Made by a program: the position numbers and the translations under genes. This document shows positions 1 to 8,161 of a DNA stretch of 64,000 nucleotides, piece after piece. The notes under the pieces were generated by a model. That model was not told the DNA's origin. It did no database searches and worked only from the letters and a program-made list of their open reading frames with translations. The stretch is from NCBI GenBank assembly GCA_016842085.1, contig JAEVEX010000054.1, forward strand, positions 1 to 64,000, read 5' to 3'. Positions within the stretch are counted from its first letter, which is position 1. Every line of letters starts with the position of its first letter. The stretch is from Candidatus Thermoflexus tengchongensis (lineage in GTDB: Bacteria; Chloroflexota; Anaerolineae; Thermoflexales; Thermoflexaceae).

Positions 1-896
1 TGTCGTTCAATCAAACCATACGATTGCAGCACCCGGCGCAGCCGCTCCACGTTCTCCGGCCGCATCGGAGCCAGGGGGAGACGGACTTCGGGGGAGATCT
101 TCCCCATCATCCCCAGGGCCGTCTTGGCCGGCACCGGGTTGGTCTCGATGAAAAGGGCGTCGTTGAGCGGCAGCAGCTCGTAGTGCAGATCCTGGGCCTC
201 GCGCCAGCGGTCGGCCGCGACCAGATCGTAGAGCCGGGCCACCCGATCCGGCAGCACGTTTCCCGTGGCGCTCACATAGCCAGCCCCGCCGATGGCCAGC
301 ACCGGGAAACATAGCAGCTCGATCCCGGAATAAACCCGGAAGTCCCGCCCCATCCGGTGCAGCAGCCGGTTGATGTGCTCGAAGTCTTTGTTTGCTTCCT
401 TGATCCCGATGATGTTGGGGCACGCCTCCCGCAGCCGGGCCACGGTGTCGATCTCCAGATGAGTTGCCGTGCGCCCCGGTATGTTGTAGAGGATCACCGG
501 AAGATCCACCCGCTCGGCGATCCCCTTGAAGTAGCGGAAGAGCCCCTCCTGGGAGGGCCGGACGTAGTAAGGGACCACCACCAGCAGGGCGTCGACGCCT
601 GCGGCCTGGGCGGCCTGGGAGAGGCGCACCGTCTCCTCGAAATTGTTCGTGCCGGTCCCCGCGATCACCGGAACGCGACCCCGGGCGACTTCCACAGCCA
701 GGCGGTAAAGGCCCACCCGCTCCTCAAAGGTGAGGGCGCTGGGCTCCCCGGTGGTCCCGGTGATCACCAGCCCGTGGGATCCCGAGGCGATCTGCCACTC
801 GATCAGCCCGGCGAACCCCTCCCAGTCCACCGCGCCGTTTCGGAAAGGAGTGACCAGAGGCACCAGGGAGCCGCGCAGGCGATCCGTTGCGTTCAT
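1..896 (-). CDS. dapA: DapA-family aldolase/4-hydroxy-tetrahydrodipicolinate synthase, 3' end outside window
   Basis: I translated this from the sequence: about 298 residues with no stop before the window edge, close to the family's usual 290-300. The TIM-barrel DapA signature is clear: GTTGEP at about 47-52, LYNIPGRT with the catalytic Tyr at about 137, and GIKEANKD with the Schiff-base Lys at about 166. Members condense or cleave pyruvate adducts; true DapA joins pyruvate and aspartate semialdehyde for lysine and cell wall. The ATG overlaps the stop of the upstream flavin reductase (ATGA), so it is the last visible gene of the LIV operon. With an HpaC-like reductase beside it, a role as a catabolic pyruvate aldolase is possible. 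Lysine synthesis remains the default call. Confidence 0.85.
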   Translation of the reverse strand, partial: MNATDRLRGSLVPLVTPFRNGAVDWEGFAGLIEWQIASGSHGLVITGTTGEPSALTFEERVGLYRLAVEVARGRVPVIAGTGTNNFEETVRLSQAAQAAGVDALLVVVPYYVRPSQEGLFRYFKGIAERVDLPVILYNIPGRTATHLEIDTVARLREACPNIIGIKEANKDFEHINRLLHRMGRDFRVYSGIELLCFPVLAIGGAGYVSATGNVLPDRVARLYDLVAADRWREAQDLHYELLPLNDALFIETNPVPAKTALGMMGKISPEVRLPLAPMRPENVERLRRVLQSYGLIER

Positions 897-1393
897 AGCG
901 CGCCTCCTCCGTTCAGGGCCAGGCGTCGATAAGCGCCCTGGAAGTAGAGCAGGGGGGATCCCTCGCGGAGGACCCCGGCGTCTTCCACCAGACCCAGATA
1001 GATGGTGTGATCGCCTCCCCAATACGCCCCCGCCACGGTGCAGTCCAGATATGCGAGGGCGTCTTCCAGGATCGGCGCGCCGGTCACCGCCGCCCGGTAG
1101 GCGAGCCCCGCAAACCGATCGGCGGCCGGGATCCGCCCGGCGAATCGTTCGGAGAGCTCGGCCTGATCTTCGCTCAGGAAGTTGACGGCGAAGCAGCGTC
1201 CCTTGCGCAGCAGCGCCTCGCTCCGGCTGTCGTTCTGGATGCAGACCAGGACCAGCGGTGGGTTCATCGAGACACTGGTGAACGCGGTGGCGGTGAGACC
1301 GTGGACCTGATCATCCGCTCGCATCGTCACCACCGTGACCGTGCTCGCCCATCGCCGCATCACCTGACGCAGCTGTTCGGGGGAAACGGGCAT
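893..1393 (-). CDS. Flavin reductase (HpaC-like, FMN-binding split barrel)
   Basis: A 166-residue protein, the usual size of short-chain NAD(P)H:flavin reductases that feed FADH2 or FMNH2 to two-component monooxygenases. It begins LRQVMRRWASTVTVVT and continues with GLTATAFTSVSMNPPLVLVC, the family's flavin-binding N-terminal block. The C-terminal part carries GDHTIYLGLVED, matching the conserved GDH motif. Its ATG lies 83 nt inside the 3' end of livF and has a good ribosome site (GGAGGTG, 9 nt upstream). Its stop overlaps the start of the DapA-family gene. No partner monooxygenase is visible, so the substrate is unknown; an aromatic hydroxylase beyond the window would fit. Confidence 0.85.
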   Translation of the reverse strand: MPVSPEQLRQVMRRWASTVTVVTMRADDQVHGLTATAFTSVSMNPPLVLVCIQNDSRSEALLRKGRCFAVNFLSEDQAELSERFAGRIPAADRFAGLAYRAAVTGAPILEDALAYLDCTVAGAYWGGDHTIYLGLVEDAGVLREGSPLLYFQGAYRRLALNGGGAL

Positions 1394-2156
1394 GAACGGC
1401 CACCTCCGTCGAAGAGGGTGGAGAAGGGATGGAAGCTGAGGGGCCTCCCAGATAAGCGGCCTGGAGGATGGGATCGGTGAGGAGCTCGATGGCTGTTCCC
1501 TCTCGCACGATCCGCCCCGTCTCCATCACATAGGCGCGATCGGCGATCCGTAAAGCCTGACGGGCGTTCTGTTCCACCAGCAGGAGGGTCAGGCCCTGTT
1601 CCCGGAGGGTGCGGAGGATCCGGAAGAGCTCCTGGACCAGCAGGGGGGCGAGGCCCAGGGAGGGCTCATCCAGCAGCAGCACCCGGGGTCGGGCCATCAA
1701 CCCGCGCCCGATGGCCAGCATCTGCTGCTCGCCCCCACTGAGGGTCCCGGCCATCTGTCGTCGCCGCTCCTTCAGGCGGGGGAAAATCTCAAAGACCCGT
1801 TGCAGGTCTTCCTCCACCGCTTTCCGCTCCCCCCGGCGGAGGCGCAAATAAGCTCCCAGGCGGAGGTTATCCTCCACGCTCATCGAATCGAAGAGCTGGC
1901 GCCGCTCCGGGATCTGAACCAGCCCCAGCGCCACAATCCGTTCCGGGGCCCATCCGGTGATTTCATGCCCGTTGAACCGGATCCGCCCGGCCTTCGGGCG
2001 CAGCAATCCGCTGATGGCTCGCAACAGCGTGGTCTTCCCGGCGCCGTTCGCCCCGATCACGGCCACCATCTCTCCAGGGTCCACATGCAGGGAAACCCCA
2101 TGGAGCGCCCGGACCGGACCATACGCCACTTCCAGATGCTCAACCTCGAGCCGCAT
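1311..2156 (-). CDS. livF: Branched-chain amino acid-type ABC transporter ATPase LivF
   Basis: ATPase of a LIV (HAAT) importer, acting at the inner face of the membrane with LivG. Walker A GANGAGKTT is at about 35-43, signature TLSGGEQQML at 138-147, Walker B LLLDEPSLGLAP at 160-171, and H-loop LLLVEQNA at about 191-198. I chose the ATG giving MRLEVEHLEV because it starts the ABC fold directly; an upstream Met would add seven residues. The usual LivF ends near YLGG (about residue 238). This one continues for about 43 further residues of Ser/Pro/His/Gly-rich sequence that overlaps the flavin reductase. That tail is unusual and may reflect a lost stop codon. The start overlaps livG by 17 nt. 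Confidence 0.9.
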   Translation of the reverse strand: MRLEVEHLEVAYGPVRALHGVSLHVDPGEMVAVIGANGAGKTTLLRAISGLLRPKAGRIRFNGHEITGWAPERIVALGLVQIPERRQLFDSMSVEDNLRLGAYLRLRRGERKAVEEDLQRVFEIFPRLKERRRQMAGTLSGGEQQMLAIGRGLMARPRVLLLDEPSLGLAPLLVQELFRILRTLREQGLTLLLVEQNARQALRIADRAYVMETGRIVREGTAIELLTDPILQAAYLGGPSASIPSPPSSTEVAVHARFPRTAASGDAAMGEHGHGGDDASG

Positions 2157-2967
2157 TCCACACCTCGTCTTCCTCACCCAGATAGGCGGCGATCACCCGG
2201 GGATCCTGACGGATCGCCTCCGGCGGTCCTTCCGCGATTAACTGTCCGTAATCCAGGACCGCGATCTCATCGGCCAGCCCCATCACCATGTTCATATCGT
2301 GCTCCACCAGGAGCACGGTGATCCCCTCCTCGGGAAGGGAACGGATGAGCCCGGCCAGCTGGGCTTTCTCCGGCGGATTCAATCCCGCCCCGGGCTCATC
2401 CAGGAGCAGCAGTCGGGGGGCGGTGGCCAGGGCCCGGGCGATCTCCAGGATCCGCTGCAGGCCCAGCGGCAGGCTTTCCGCCGGGCGGTCCGCCCATTCC
2501 ACCAGCCCCACCCGCTCCAGGATCCTCCATGCTCGGGCCCGGGCTTCCTTCTCCTCCTGTCGCACCCGGGAAGTCTGGAAGATCGCCCCCAGGAGGCCGC
2601 TCCGGCCGTGGCGATGTCCGCCCACCAGCACATGCTCGAAGACGGTCATCCCGGAGAACAGCTGCACGTTCTGGAACGTCCGGGCGATCCCCAGGGCGGC
2701 GATCCGGTGGGGTGGAAGCCCGACGATGGAGCGCCCCTGGAAGCGGATGTCTCCGGAGGTCGGGCGCAGCATCCCGGTGATCAGATTGAACAGCGTGGTC
2801 TTCCCCGCCCCATTGGGGCCGATCAACCCCTTGATCTGGCCCGGCCACACGCAGAGCGAGACATCCAGCAGGGCCATCAGCCCCCCGAAGGCCTTTGAGA
2901 CCCGGAGGACCTCCAGCAGCGGCGCTTCGGATCGCTCCCCTGTTCCATCGGGGCTGATATACAACAT
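2140..2967 (-). CDS. livG: Branched-chain amino acid-type ABC transporter ATPase LivG
   Basis: Second ATPase of the LIV importer, 275 residues. Walker A GPNGAGKTT is at about 50-58. The LivG-specific block GIARTFQNVQLF follows at about 93-104. The signature region reads LPLGLQRILEIARAL instead of a canonical LSGGQ; LivG proteins normally have a divergent L-P-Y-G-x-Q-R form here, so this is a variant and not a defect. Walker B LLLLDEPGAGLNP is near 186-198 and the switch His is in LLVEHDMN. About 15 residues precede the fold. A 111-nt gap separates it from livM upstream, and the stop overlaps livF. Confidence 0.9.
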   Translation of the reverse strand: MLYISPDGTGERSEAPLLEVLRVSKAFGGLMALLDVSLCVWPGQIKGLIGPNGAGKTTLFNLITGMLRPTSGDIRFQGRSIVGLPPHRIAALGIARTFQNVQLFSGMTVFEHVLVGGHRHGRSGLLGAIFQTSRVRQEEKEARARAWRILERVGLVEWADRPAESLPLGLQRILEIARALATAPRLLLLDEPGAGLNPPEKAQLAGLIRSLPEEGITVLLVEHDMNMVMGLADEIAVLDYGQLIAEGPPEAIRQDPRVIAAYLGEEDEVWNAARG

Positions 2968-3078
2968 CCGTGCTTTCGCTCCTGGATTCCTGATCTCTCC
3001 CGGCGGCGGGAAAGGGCTCCCCTGCTGGCGAGGTCATCCCCCTCCCTGAATGAGAACCCAATGACGGATGCCCTGTCC

Positions 3079-4158
3079 TTATCGAGGGCGTAACCCCATG
3101 CGGCTCCGAAGCCAGCGGAGCCCTCCCGTTGTCAGGCCCTCGGGCAGGAACAACATGATCAGCACCAGGATAACGCCGAAGGCGATGGCCTCGAATTCCC
3201 CCTGGGCGTTCGGGATCACCCGATGCAGCTGGGTGCGCAGGACCTCCTGGACCAGCAGGACGGTTAGCGCTCCGAAGGGTGCCCCCCAGATGCTCGCCAT
3301 GCCGCCCACCGCAGACATCACCACCAGTTCCAGGGAGGAGCCGAACCCAAAGGTGGCCGGGATCACCGTGGTCTGAAAGTGGGCATAGAGGCTCCCGGCC
3401 AGGGCGGCCATCGCCGCGCTGAGACCGAAGACCTGGGCTTTGTAGTAGGAAACTTCCACCCCCACACTCTCCGCGGCCATCTCGCTGCCATGGATCGCCC
3501 TCAATGCTCGTCCTACGCGGGAGCGGACCACGCGCAGGCCGAGGGCGATGGCGCCGAAAGCGAAGAGCCAGACCAGGAAGTAATAGCGCCAGGCCGGCCA
3601 TAGCAGGAGCCCGCCCAGCCGCAGGCGGGGGATCCCCTGGATGCCGTCGAAGCCGCCGGTGAGGTTCAGGTGGGGCAGCCCCAGGTTCTCCCGCAGCAGG
3701 ATGTAAACAACGATCCCCAGGCCCAGGGTGGCCATCGCCAGATAGTGGCCCCGCAGCCGCAGGATCGGGCGCCCGATCCCGTAAGCGGTCAGGCCGACCA
3801 GGAAGGCGCCCGTTAGCATCACCAGCCATGGCCACCACCAGGCTTCCGCCAGCGCGGGAGGTATGCCCAGCGTGCGAGCCCGCACCGTCATGATGGCCGA
3901 GAAAAAGGCCCCCATCCCATAGAAGGCCGCCTGCCCCAGGGAGACCTGCCCCGCATAGCCCATCAGGAGGTTCAGGCCCACCAGGACGATCGTGAACAGG
4001 CCAACCCGGATCATGGTGTCCAGGGTCAGCAGCCCCCCGGTCAGGGCCGGCAGCGAGAGCCCCATCGGCCGGAAGGCTTCCAGCCCTCCGATGGCGAGGA
4101 TCAGCGGAAGGCCGATGGCGAACCCGATGGCGTTCGCGGGAAATCCTGCGCGACCCAT
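3079..4158 (-). CDS. livM: Branched-chain amino acid-type ABC transporter permease LivM
   Basis: A 359-residue polytopic membrane protein of the LivM family. The diagnostic block NLLMGYAGQVSLGQAAFYG is present at about 64-82. GYYALALATLG-type sequence follows as GHYLAMATLGLG, and the coupling region reads SRVGRALRAIHGSEMAAESVG, which contacts the ATPases. Roughly eight to nine hydrophobic segments are visible. It starts with ATG just after AAGGA and lies 24 nt downstream of livH. The substrate of LIV transporters cannot be read from the permease: amino acids, short amides and aromatic acids are all carried by this family. Confidence 0.92.
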   Translation of the reverse strand: MGRAGFPANAIGFAIGLPLILAIGGLEAFRPMGLSLPALTGGLLTLDTMIRVGLFTIVLVGLNLLMGYAGQVSLGQAAFYGMGAFFSAIMTVRARTLGIPPALAEAWWWPWLVMLTGAFLVGLTAYGIGRPILRLRGHYLAMATLGLGIVVYILLRENLGLPHLNLTGGFDGIQGIPRLRLGGLLLWPAWRYYFLVWLFAFGAIALGLRVVRSRVGRALRAIHGSEMAAESVGVEVSYYKAQVFGLSAAMAALAGSLYAHFQTTVIPATFGFGSSLELVVMSAVGGMASIWGAPFGALTVLLVQEVLRTQLHRVIPNAQGEFEAIAFGVILVLIMLFLPEGLTTGGLRWLRSRMGLRPR

Positions 4159-4182
4159 TCCTTGCCATCCCTCCGGCCGGAT

Positions 4183-5208
4183 TCAGGCCCGCTCCACCTC
4201 CGCCTCTGTCCCTGCGAAGCCCCGGGGGTGAAGCAGGAGGACCAGGATCAGGATCACAAAAGCGAAAAGATCTTTAAAGCCGGCCACCGTGACCCCCGCC
4301 CACAGGTTCTCCAGCGCTCCCAGGAGCAGGCCCCCCAGGACCGCTCCCGGAAAGCTCACCAGTCCCCCCATAATGGCGGCCACAAAGCCCTTCAACCCCA
4401 GTTCCAGCCCCATATCGTAGGTGGCCCGGGTCACCGGACCCAGAACGATCCCGGCGATGGCCCCCAGGGCGGCGGCCATGCCGAACGCCAGGGTGCTCAT
4501 CGTATCCACGGGGATGCCCATCAGCCGGGCCGCCAGGCGGTTGACCGCGCACGCCCGCATCGCCTTGCCGACCGTCGTGCGTCCAAAGAACAGCCCGAGG
4601 GCCAGGAGGGCGGCGATCAGGGTTCCTGCAATCCACAGGCTCTGCGCTTTCACCCGCACCCCGGCGAAGCGATAGGTGGGATCGGATAGGCTCAGGGTGG
4701 TGAAGGAAGGCAGGACCTTCGCGTAGGGCCCCCATAACAGGAGGGCGGCTCCCTGGAGGGATAGATACACGCCGACCGTGATGATGATCCGGGTCAGGGG
4801 GGAAGCGCGACGCGCCGGATACAGCGTGAGCCGCTCGATGATCATCCCCAGTGCCCCCACGATCCCCACAGCCAGGAGCGCGGCCAGGGCCAGGCGGAGA
4901 CCAGGGGCAGGGGGCCACTTCTGTTCGTAGAAGAACGCCGTGAGCATCGGGCCCAGCATCACGAAGGCCCCCTGGGCGAAATTGATCACCCCCATGACCC
5001 GGTAAACCAGGACGAAGCCCAGGGCGACCAGCGCGTAGATGCTCCCCCCGCGCAGCCCATCCAGGATGAACTGGAGATACTCCAGCGCTCCGAAGCCATG
5101 GCCCTGGCCCAGCAGGATCAGGGCGATCATCAACCCCAGCACGGCGATCGCGATCCCCCAGCGCCTTGCGAACGGGATTCGTTCTCCCCCAACCCATTCC
5201 CGGATCAT
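4183..5208 (-). CDS. livH: Branched-chain amino acid-type ABC transporter permease LivH
   Basis: A 341-residue permease partner of LivM. It has the LivH hallmark GLRGGSIYALVALGFVLVYR followed by GVINFAQGAFVMLG, and the cytoplasmic coupling block GKAMRACAVNRLAARLMGI. The C-terminal part FPGAVLGGLLLGALENLWAG is also typical. An N-terminal extension of about 45 residues contains one extra hydrophobic segment before the core. It is separated from the binding-protein gene by 176 nt carrying a strong hairpin, a common arrangement that lets the binding protein be made in excess of the membrane parts. Confidence 0.92.
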   Translation of the reverse strand: MIREWVGGERIPFARRWGIAIAVLGLMIALILLGQGHGFGALEYLQFILDGLRGGSIYALVALGFVLVYRVMGVINFAQGAFVMLGPMLTAFFYEQKWPPAPGLRLALAALLAVGIVGALGMIIERLTLYPARRASPLTRIIITVGVYLSLQGAALLLWGPYAKVLPSFTTLSLSDPTYRFAGVRVKAQSLWIAGTLIAALLALGLFFGRTTVGKAMRACAVNRLAARLMGIPVDTMSTLAFGMAAALGAIAGIVLGPVTRATYDMGLELGLKGFVAAIMGGLVSFPGAVLGGLLLGALENLWAGVTVAGFKDLFAFVILILVLLLHPRGFAGTEAEVERA

Positions 5209-5292
5209 CGCGGGTATCCTTTGCAGCTCCTGTTCTTATTCCCAGGGTTAGGGTAATGAGGGCGGCGAAGCCTCCCTGTTCCTCATCCTTTG

Positions 5293-5330
5293 GAGGCAGG
5301 TGGACACGCCTCGGTGCGTCCACCTGCCTC
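5293..5330. repeat. 13-bp perfect inverted repeat between binding-protein and permease genes
   Basis: Arms GAGGCAGGTGGAC (5293-5305) and GTCCACCTGCCTC (5318-5330) pair perfectly around a 12-nt loop. No T-run follows on the minus strand, so it is not a classic intrinsic terminator. It may stabilise the upstream mRNA or act as a partial attenuator. The core (GGTGGACACGCCTCGG..CGTCCACC) closely resembles the hairpins at 13564-13596 and 40707-40743, so it also belongs to a dispersed repeat family. Confidence 0.75.
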
Positions 5331-5384
5331 AAAGACCGCTCTTCCATTTCCCCATGCCCCGTAACGGCGTGGGGAAGGAGGCGC

Positions 5385-6656
5385 TTACTTCCACTGGTCC
5401 CTGGGGAGGATCTGGAACTTACCGTCCTTCACCGTGACCATCACGAAATCCGTGTAATTGAAGCCCAGGTGATCCTGCGGGCTCAGATTGAAAATCCCGT
5501 GGGTGCCCGGGAAGTTTCGCAATCCCTCCAGGGCCTCCCGCACCTTCGCCCGCTGGTCCGCCAGGGAAAGGCCATCCGGCAGGGTCTTCAGGGCGGCGAT
5601 CGCCCACTGCAGGGCGTCATAGGCGTGGCCGGCGAAGGTGCTGATGGGTTCCCCTTTGGTGAAATCCTGATAGGCCTTGATGAAGTCCAGATTCAGCTTC
5701 TTCACGGGGTCTGTGTCAGGCAGCTGATCGGCCACCAGGATCTTGCCGCAGGGCATCACCGTGCCCTCCGCCGCCGCCCCGGCGTTCTTCATCAGGTCCG
5801 GGCTGCAGGAGCCGTGGCCGTGGACAATGCGGATCTCCGGCAGAGCGTCCCGCACGGCCACGTTCACCAGGGCCGAGGCGGGCGGGATGGAGCCGATCAC
5901 CACCGCCTGGCATCCGCTGGCCTTCACCCGCTCCACCTGCGGGAACTCGGTGGCTGTGCGCTCGAAAGCGTCCCCGTAGACGATCTCGATGCCCGCCTTC
6001 GGGAAGACAGCCTGCGCGCTGGCGAAGGTATCTTGGCCATAAGCCGTGTTCTCATAGAGATGGCAGATCTTTGTGATCCCCACGGCCTTCAGATAGTCGG
6101 CCTGCATCTGGGCCGAGTGGAGGTTCTCGGGCACTGGCTTGAAGATCCACTCGCGCATCTTCTTCGTCTCGGGATCTTCGATGATGGAGCGGGCGGAGGC
6201 CATGGAGATCATCGGCACCTTCGCTTCCGTGGCGATGGGCACCATCGCCAGGCTGGGGCCGCTCAGGGTGCCGGCCACCAGGACCACCACACCTTCCTGC
6301 TCGATCAGGCGTCGGACGACGCTGGCGGCGGTATCGGTTTTGCTTTCATCGTCGAAGATGAGGATCTGCACCTCATGGCGCACCCCATCCGGCCCGACGA
6401 TCCCGCCCTGGGCCTTCAGCTGCTCCTGAACCAGCTGGGCGACGTTGCGCTCGGGGACGCCCAGGCTGGCTCCGGGTCCGGTGATGGAAGCGATGAAGCC
6501 GATCTTGTAGGGAGCTCCGACCTTCGGTGCCGGCGTGGGCGTGGGAGGAGCAGCGGGCGCTGAGGTGGGTGTGGGCGGCGGGGTCGGCGTTGGAGCGGCG
6601 CATGCGGCCAGCAGGACAACGATCACGGCGATCGCCAGCCATGGATAACGGTTCAT
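5385..6656 (-). CDS. livK: LIV-type ABC transporter substrate-binding lipoprotein
   Basis: A 423-residue extracytoplasmic solute-binding protein of the peripla_BP_6 (LivJ/LivK) type. Residues 1-18 form a signal peptide ending in lipobox LLAAC with Cys19 as the lipidated residue. A Pro/Thr linker follows (about 21-43), typical of Chloroflexota lipoproteins that stand off from a single membrane. The mature fold starts with PYKIGFIASITGPGASLGVP, matching the family's first ligand-binding loop. It is the first gene of the LIV operon, with a strong ribosome site (GGAGAGGAGG) and the promoter/operator at 6783-6840. The ligand is not determinable from sequence alone. Confidence 0.92.
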   Translation of the reverse strand: MNRYPWLAIAVIVVLLAACAAPTPTPPPTPTSAPAAPPTPTPAPKVGAPYKIGFIASITGPGASLGVPERNVAQLVQEQLKAQGGIVGPDGVRHEVQILIFDDESKTDTAASVVRRLIEQEGVVVLVAGTLSGPSLAMVPIATEAKVPMISMASARSIIEDPETKKMREWIFKPVPENLHSAQMQADYLKAVGITKICHLYENTAYGQDTFASAQAVFPKAGIEIVYGDAFERTATEFPQVERVKASGCQAVVIGSIPPASALVNVAVRDALPEIRIVHGHGSCSPDLMKNAGAAAEGTVMPCGKILVADQLPDTDPVKKLNLDFIKAYQDFTKGEPISTFAGHAYDALQWAIAALKTLPDGLSLADQRAKVREALEGLRNFPGTHGIFNLSPQDHLGFNYTDFVMVTVKDGKFQILPRDQWK

Positions 6657-6782
6657 AGGCCCCTCCTCTCCAGATGATCACCCGCTGTTCGATCCAGCGG
6701 GAATGTCCCCGTAGTCCGGGAGGCCCCGGCGGATGTCCAGGGCCCCAATCCCTGCATAGCCAGTCCCCCTGCTTTGATCAAG

Positions 6783-6796
6783 CAAACGTTCGTTTA
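6783..6796. promoter_or_regulatory. Putative TetR-type operator of the LIV operon
   Basis: A dyad AAACG-TT-CGTTT (6784-6795) sits 16-29 nt downstream of the -10 box of the LIV promoter, overlapping or just after the expected transcription start. Repressor binding here would block initiation or escape. The form CNAACGNNCGTTNG, which I recall as the operator consensus of the Thermus phenylacetate repressor PaaR (TetR family), matches except at the last base. No tetR gene is in the window. Confidence 0.5.
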
Positions 6797-6811
6797 TCGG
6801 GCTTTGTATTT

Positions 6812-6840
6812 TTTATAGCAATGATGATCGAAAATGTCAA
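6812..6840 (-). promoter_or_regulatory. Sigma70-type promoter of the LIV operon
   Basis: Read on the minus strand: -35 TTGACA (6840-6835), a 17-nt spacer, and -10 TATAAA (6817-6812). This is almost the exact housekeeping consensus in a surrounding AT-rich patch, which stands out in this GC-rich DNA. It lies about 155 nt upstream of the binding-protein ATG. Confidence 0.8.
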
Positions 6841-6873
6841 GGCGCGTGTCGCATGGAGCGGCCACTCGCAGGG

Positions 6874-6947
6874 GCCGCTTGTAGGAGCCGCTTGTAGGAG
6901 CCGCTTTAGCGGCGACCAAAGGTCGGGGCTGAAGCCCCTCCTCCTAC
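6874..6947. repeat. Cloverleaf-like compound palindromic repeat
   Basis: Outer arms GTAGGAG (6894-6900) and CTCCTAC (6941-6947) enclose three consecutive hairpins: CCGCT-TT-AGCGG (6901-6912), CGACC-AAA-GGTCG (6913-6925) and GGGCT-GA-AGCCC (6926-6937). A 13-bp partial duplication (GCCGCTTGTAGGA, 6874-6886 and 6887-6899) precedes it. It matches the widespread 'GTAGGAGCGGCTT..' type of bacterial intergenic repeat. A degenerate relative is at 15619-15676. It lies between the LIV promoter and the divergently oriented gene at 7064. Confidence 0.75.
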
Positions 6948-7063
6948 CGGGTGGTCTGGATACGGAATGGGGCGGGGCCTTTCAGGGTTCTGAGCGTATG
7001 CTGTTCAGCCCCATCCGGTGGTAGGATGGCCTTTCGAAGGACCATGGGGAAGGAGGGAAGGAA

Positions 7064-7441
7064 GTGATTTATAATCAAGCCAATGGAGGCTGGATCGTGC
7101 GCACGCCATATGGGGCGGAGTGCCCTTTTTACTATGAGGATTACTATCGGGGGCGACAGACCCAGGCCTGCCGGTTGATTGAGCGAACCCCTGGTGGAGG
7201 GACCTGGAAGCCGTATCTCTGTGCCACCTGTCCGGTCCCCGGGATCATCCGCGCGAATGCCTGCCCGCATCTGGCGCTGGAGGCCCGGGTGGTGAAGACG
7301 TGGTTGGGCCTGCGGGAACAGGTGCGCGTCTATGCGGTTTGCACCCTTCGCCTGGTGGAGGTTCCGCGCCCGGAGATCGGTTGCGGAGAGTGTCATCTAC
7401 ATCGACTTCCCCCCATGGATGTGGAGCGTCATCCGGAATGA
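7064..7441 (+). CDS. Conserved hypothetical Cys-rich protein
   Basis: A 125-residue protein beginning at GTG (preceded by GGAGGGAAGGA). I do not recognise the family. It holds several Cys/His clusters that could bind zinc or an FeS cluster: C at about 20, CRL near 37, CATCP at about 53-57, ACPHL at about 67-71, and CGECHLH near 108-114. No signal peptide or membrane segment is apparent. Its stop overlaps the ATG of the following HAD phosphatase (ATGA), so the two are translationally coupled. Confidence 0.7.
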   Translation: MIYNQANGGWIVRTPYGAECPFYYEDYYRGRQTQACRLIERTPGGGTWKPYLCATCPVPGIIRANACPHLALEARVVKTWLGLREQVRVYAVCTLRLVEVPRPEIGCGECHLHRLPPMDVERHPE

Positions 7442-8133
7442 TCCGCGCGGTCCTTTTCGACCTGGATGGCACGCTGCTGGGCAATGATATGGATCGCTTT
7501 ATGCCGGCCTACTTCGATCGCCTTCAGGCGTTCATAGCGCCTCATTATCCGCCGGAAGGGTTCCTCACGGCTCTCCTGACCGCGGTGCGGGAGGCGATTC
7601 GCCAGCCGGATCCTCGACGCACGGTGTGGGAACGCTTTATGGAGGCTTTTGAGCGGGAGACCAGGCGATCTGGGGATTTCTGGGTTCCGCTCTTCGAACG
7701 CTTTTATGCGGAGGTCTTTCCCTCTTTACGGGTTCTCACCGAGCCCCGGGTTGAGGCTCGTCTTCTGGTGGAACGGGCGCGGGCGTGGGGCCTGCGCATC
7801 GCCGTGGCGACGAATCCGGTCTTCCCCGAGGTCGCGATCCGCCAGCGTCTGGAGTGGGCCGGCCTGGGGGATATCCCGTTCGACTGGATCACCACGATGG
7901 AGAACATGCGCTTTACCAAGCCATGGCCTGAATATTACCTGGAGGTGGCGGGCCACCTGCAGGTGGCCCCCGAAGCCTGCGGGATGATCGGCAATGACCT
8001 GAAGCAGGACATCGAGCCGGCCCAACAGGTCGGGATGCAAACGTTCTGGGTTCGCGAGGGTGGAGATGGATGGCTCCGGAGGAACCAGGGGGATCTGGGC
8101 CGGGCGCTTCAATGGCTGGAGGATCTCAGATAG
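7438..8133 (+). CDS. HAD-superfamily hydrolase
   Basis: A 231-residue HAD phosphatase-like protein. Motif I AVLFDLDGTLLGND (about 4-17) supplies the nucleophile and acid/base aspartates. Motif II is in RIAVATNPVFP, motif III is the Lys of FTKPWPEYY, and motif IV is MIGNDLKQDIEPAQ. A helical cap lies between motifs I and II, as in the subfamily I phosphoglycolate-phosphatase group. I chose the ATG at 7438, which overlaps the upstream stop, because the reading frame before it lacks HAD features. The substrate is unknown. Confidence 0.88.
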   Translation: MIRAVLFDLDGTLLGNDMDRFMPAYFDRLQAFIAPHYPPEGFLTALLTAVREAIRQPDPRRTVWERFMEAFERETRRSGDFWVPLFERFYAEVFPSLRVLTEPRVEARLLVERARAWGLRIAVATNPVFPEVAIRQRLEWAGLGDIPFDWITTMENMRFTKPWPEYYLEVAGHLQVAPEACGMIGNDLKQDIEPAQQVGMQTFWVREGGDGWLRRNQGDLGRALQWLEDLR

Positions 8134-8161
8134 CGAGCTGGGGGATCTGAAAGGGGCGCGG

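Noticed and set aside
2396..4168. A 590-codon minus-strand frame across livM and livG
   Set aside because: It is another frame of the same strand over two obvious transporter genes, with Gly/Arg/Pro-rich translation.
6894..6947. Possible tRNA gene because of the cloverleaf geometry
   Set aside because: It is 54 nt, with no conserved tRNA bases (no GG in a D-loop, no TTC in a T-loop, no anticodon context) and belongs to a known type of intergenic repeat.
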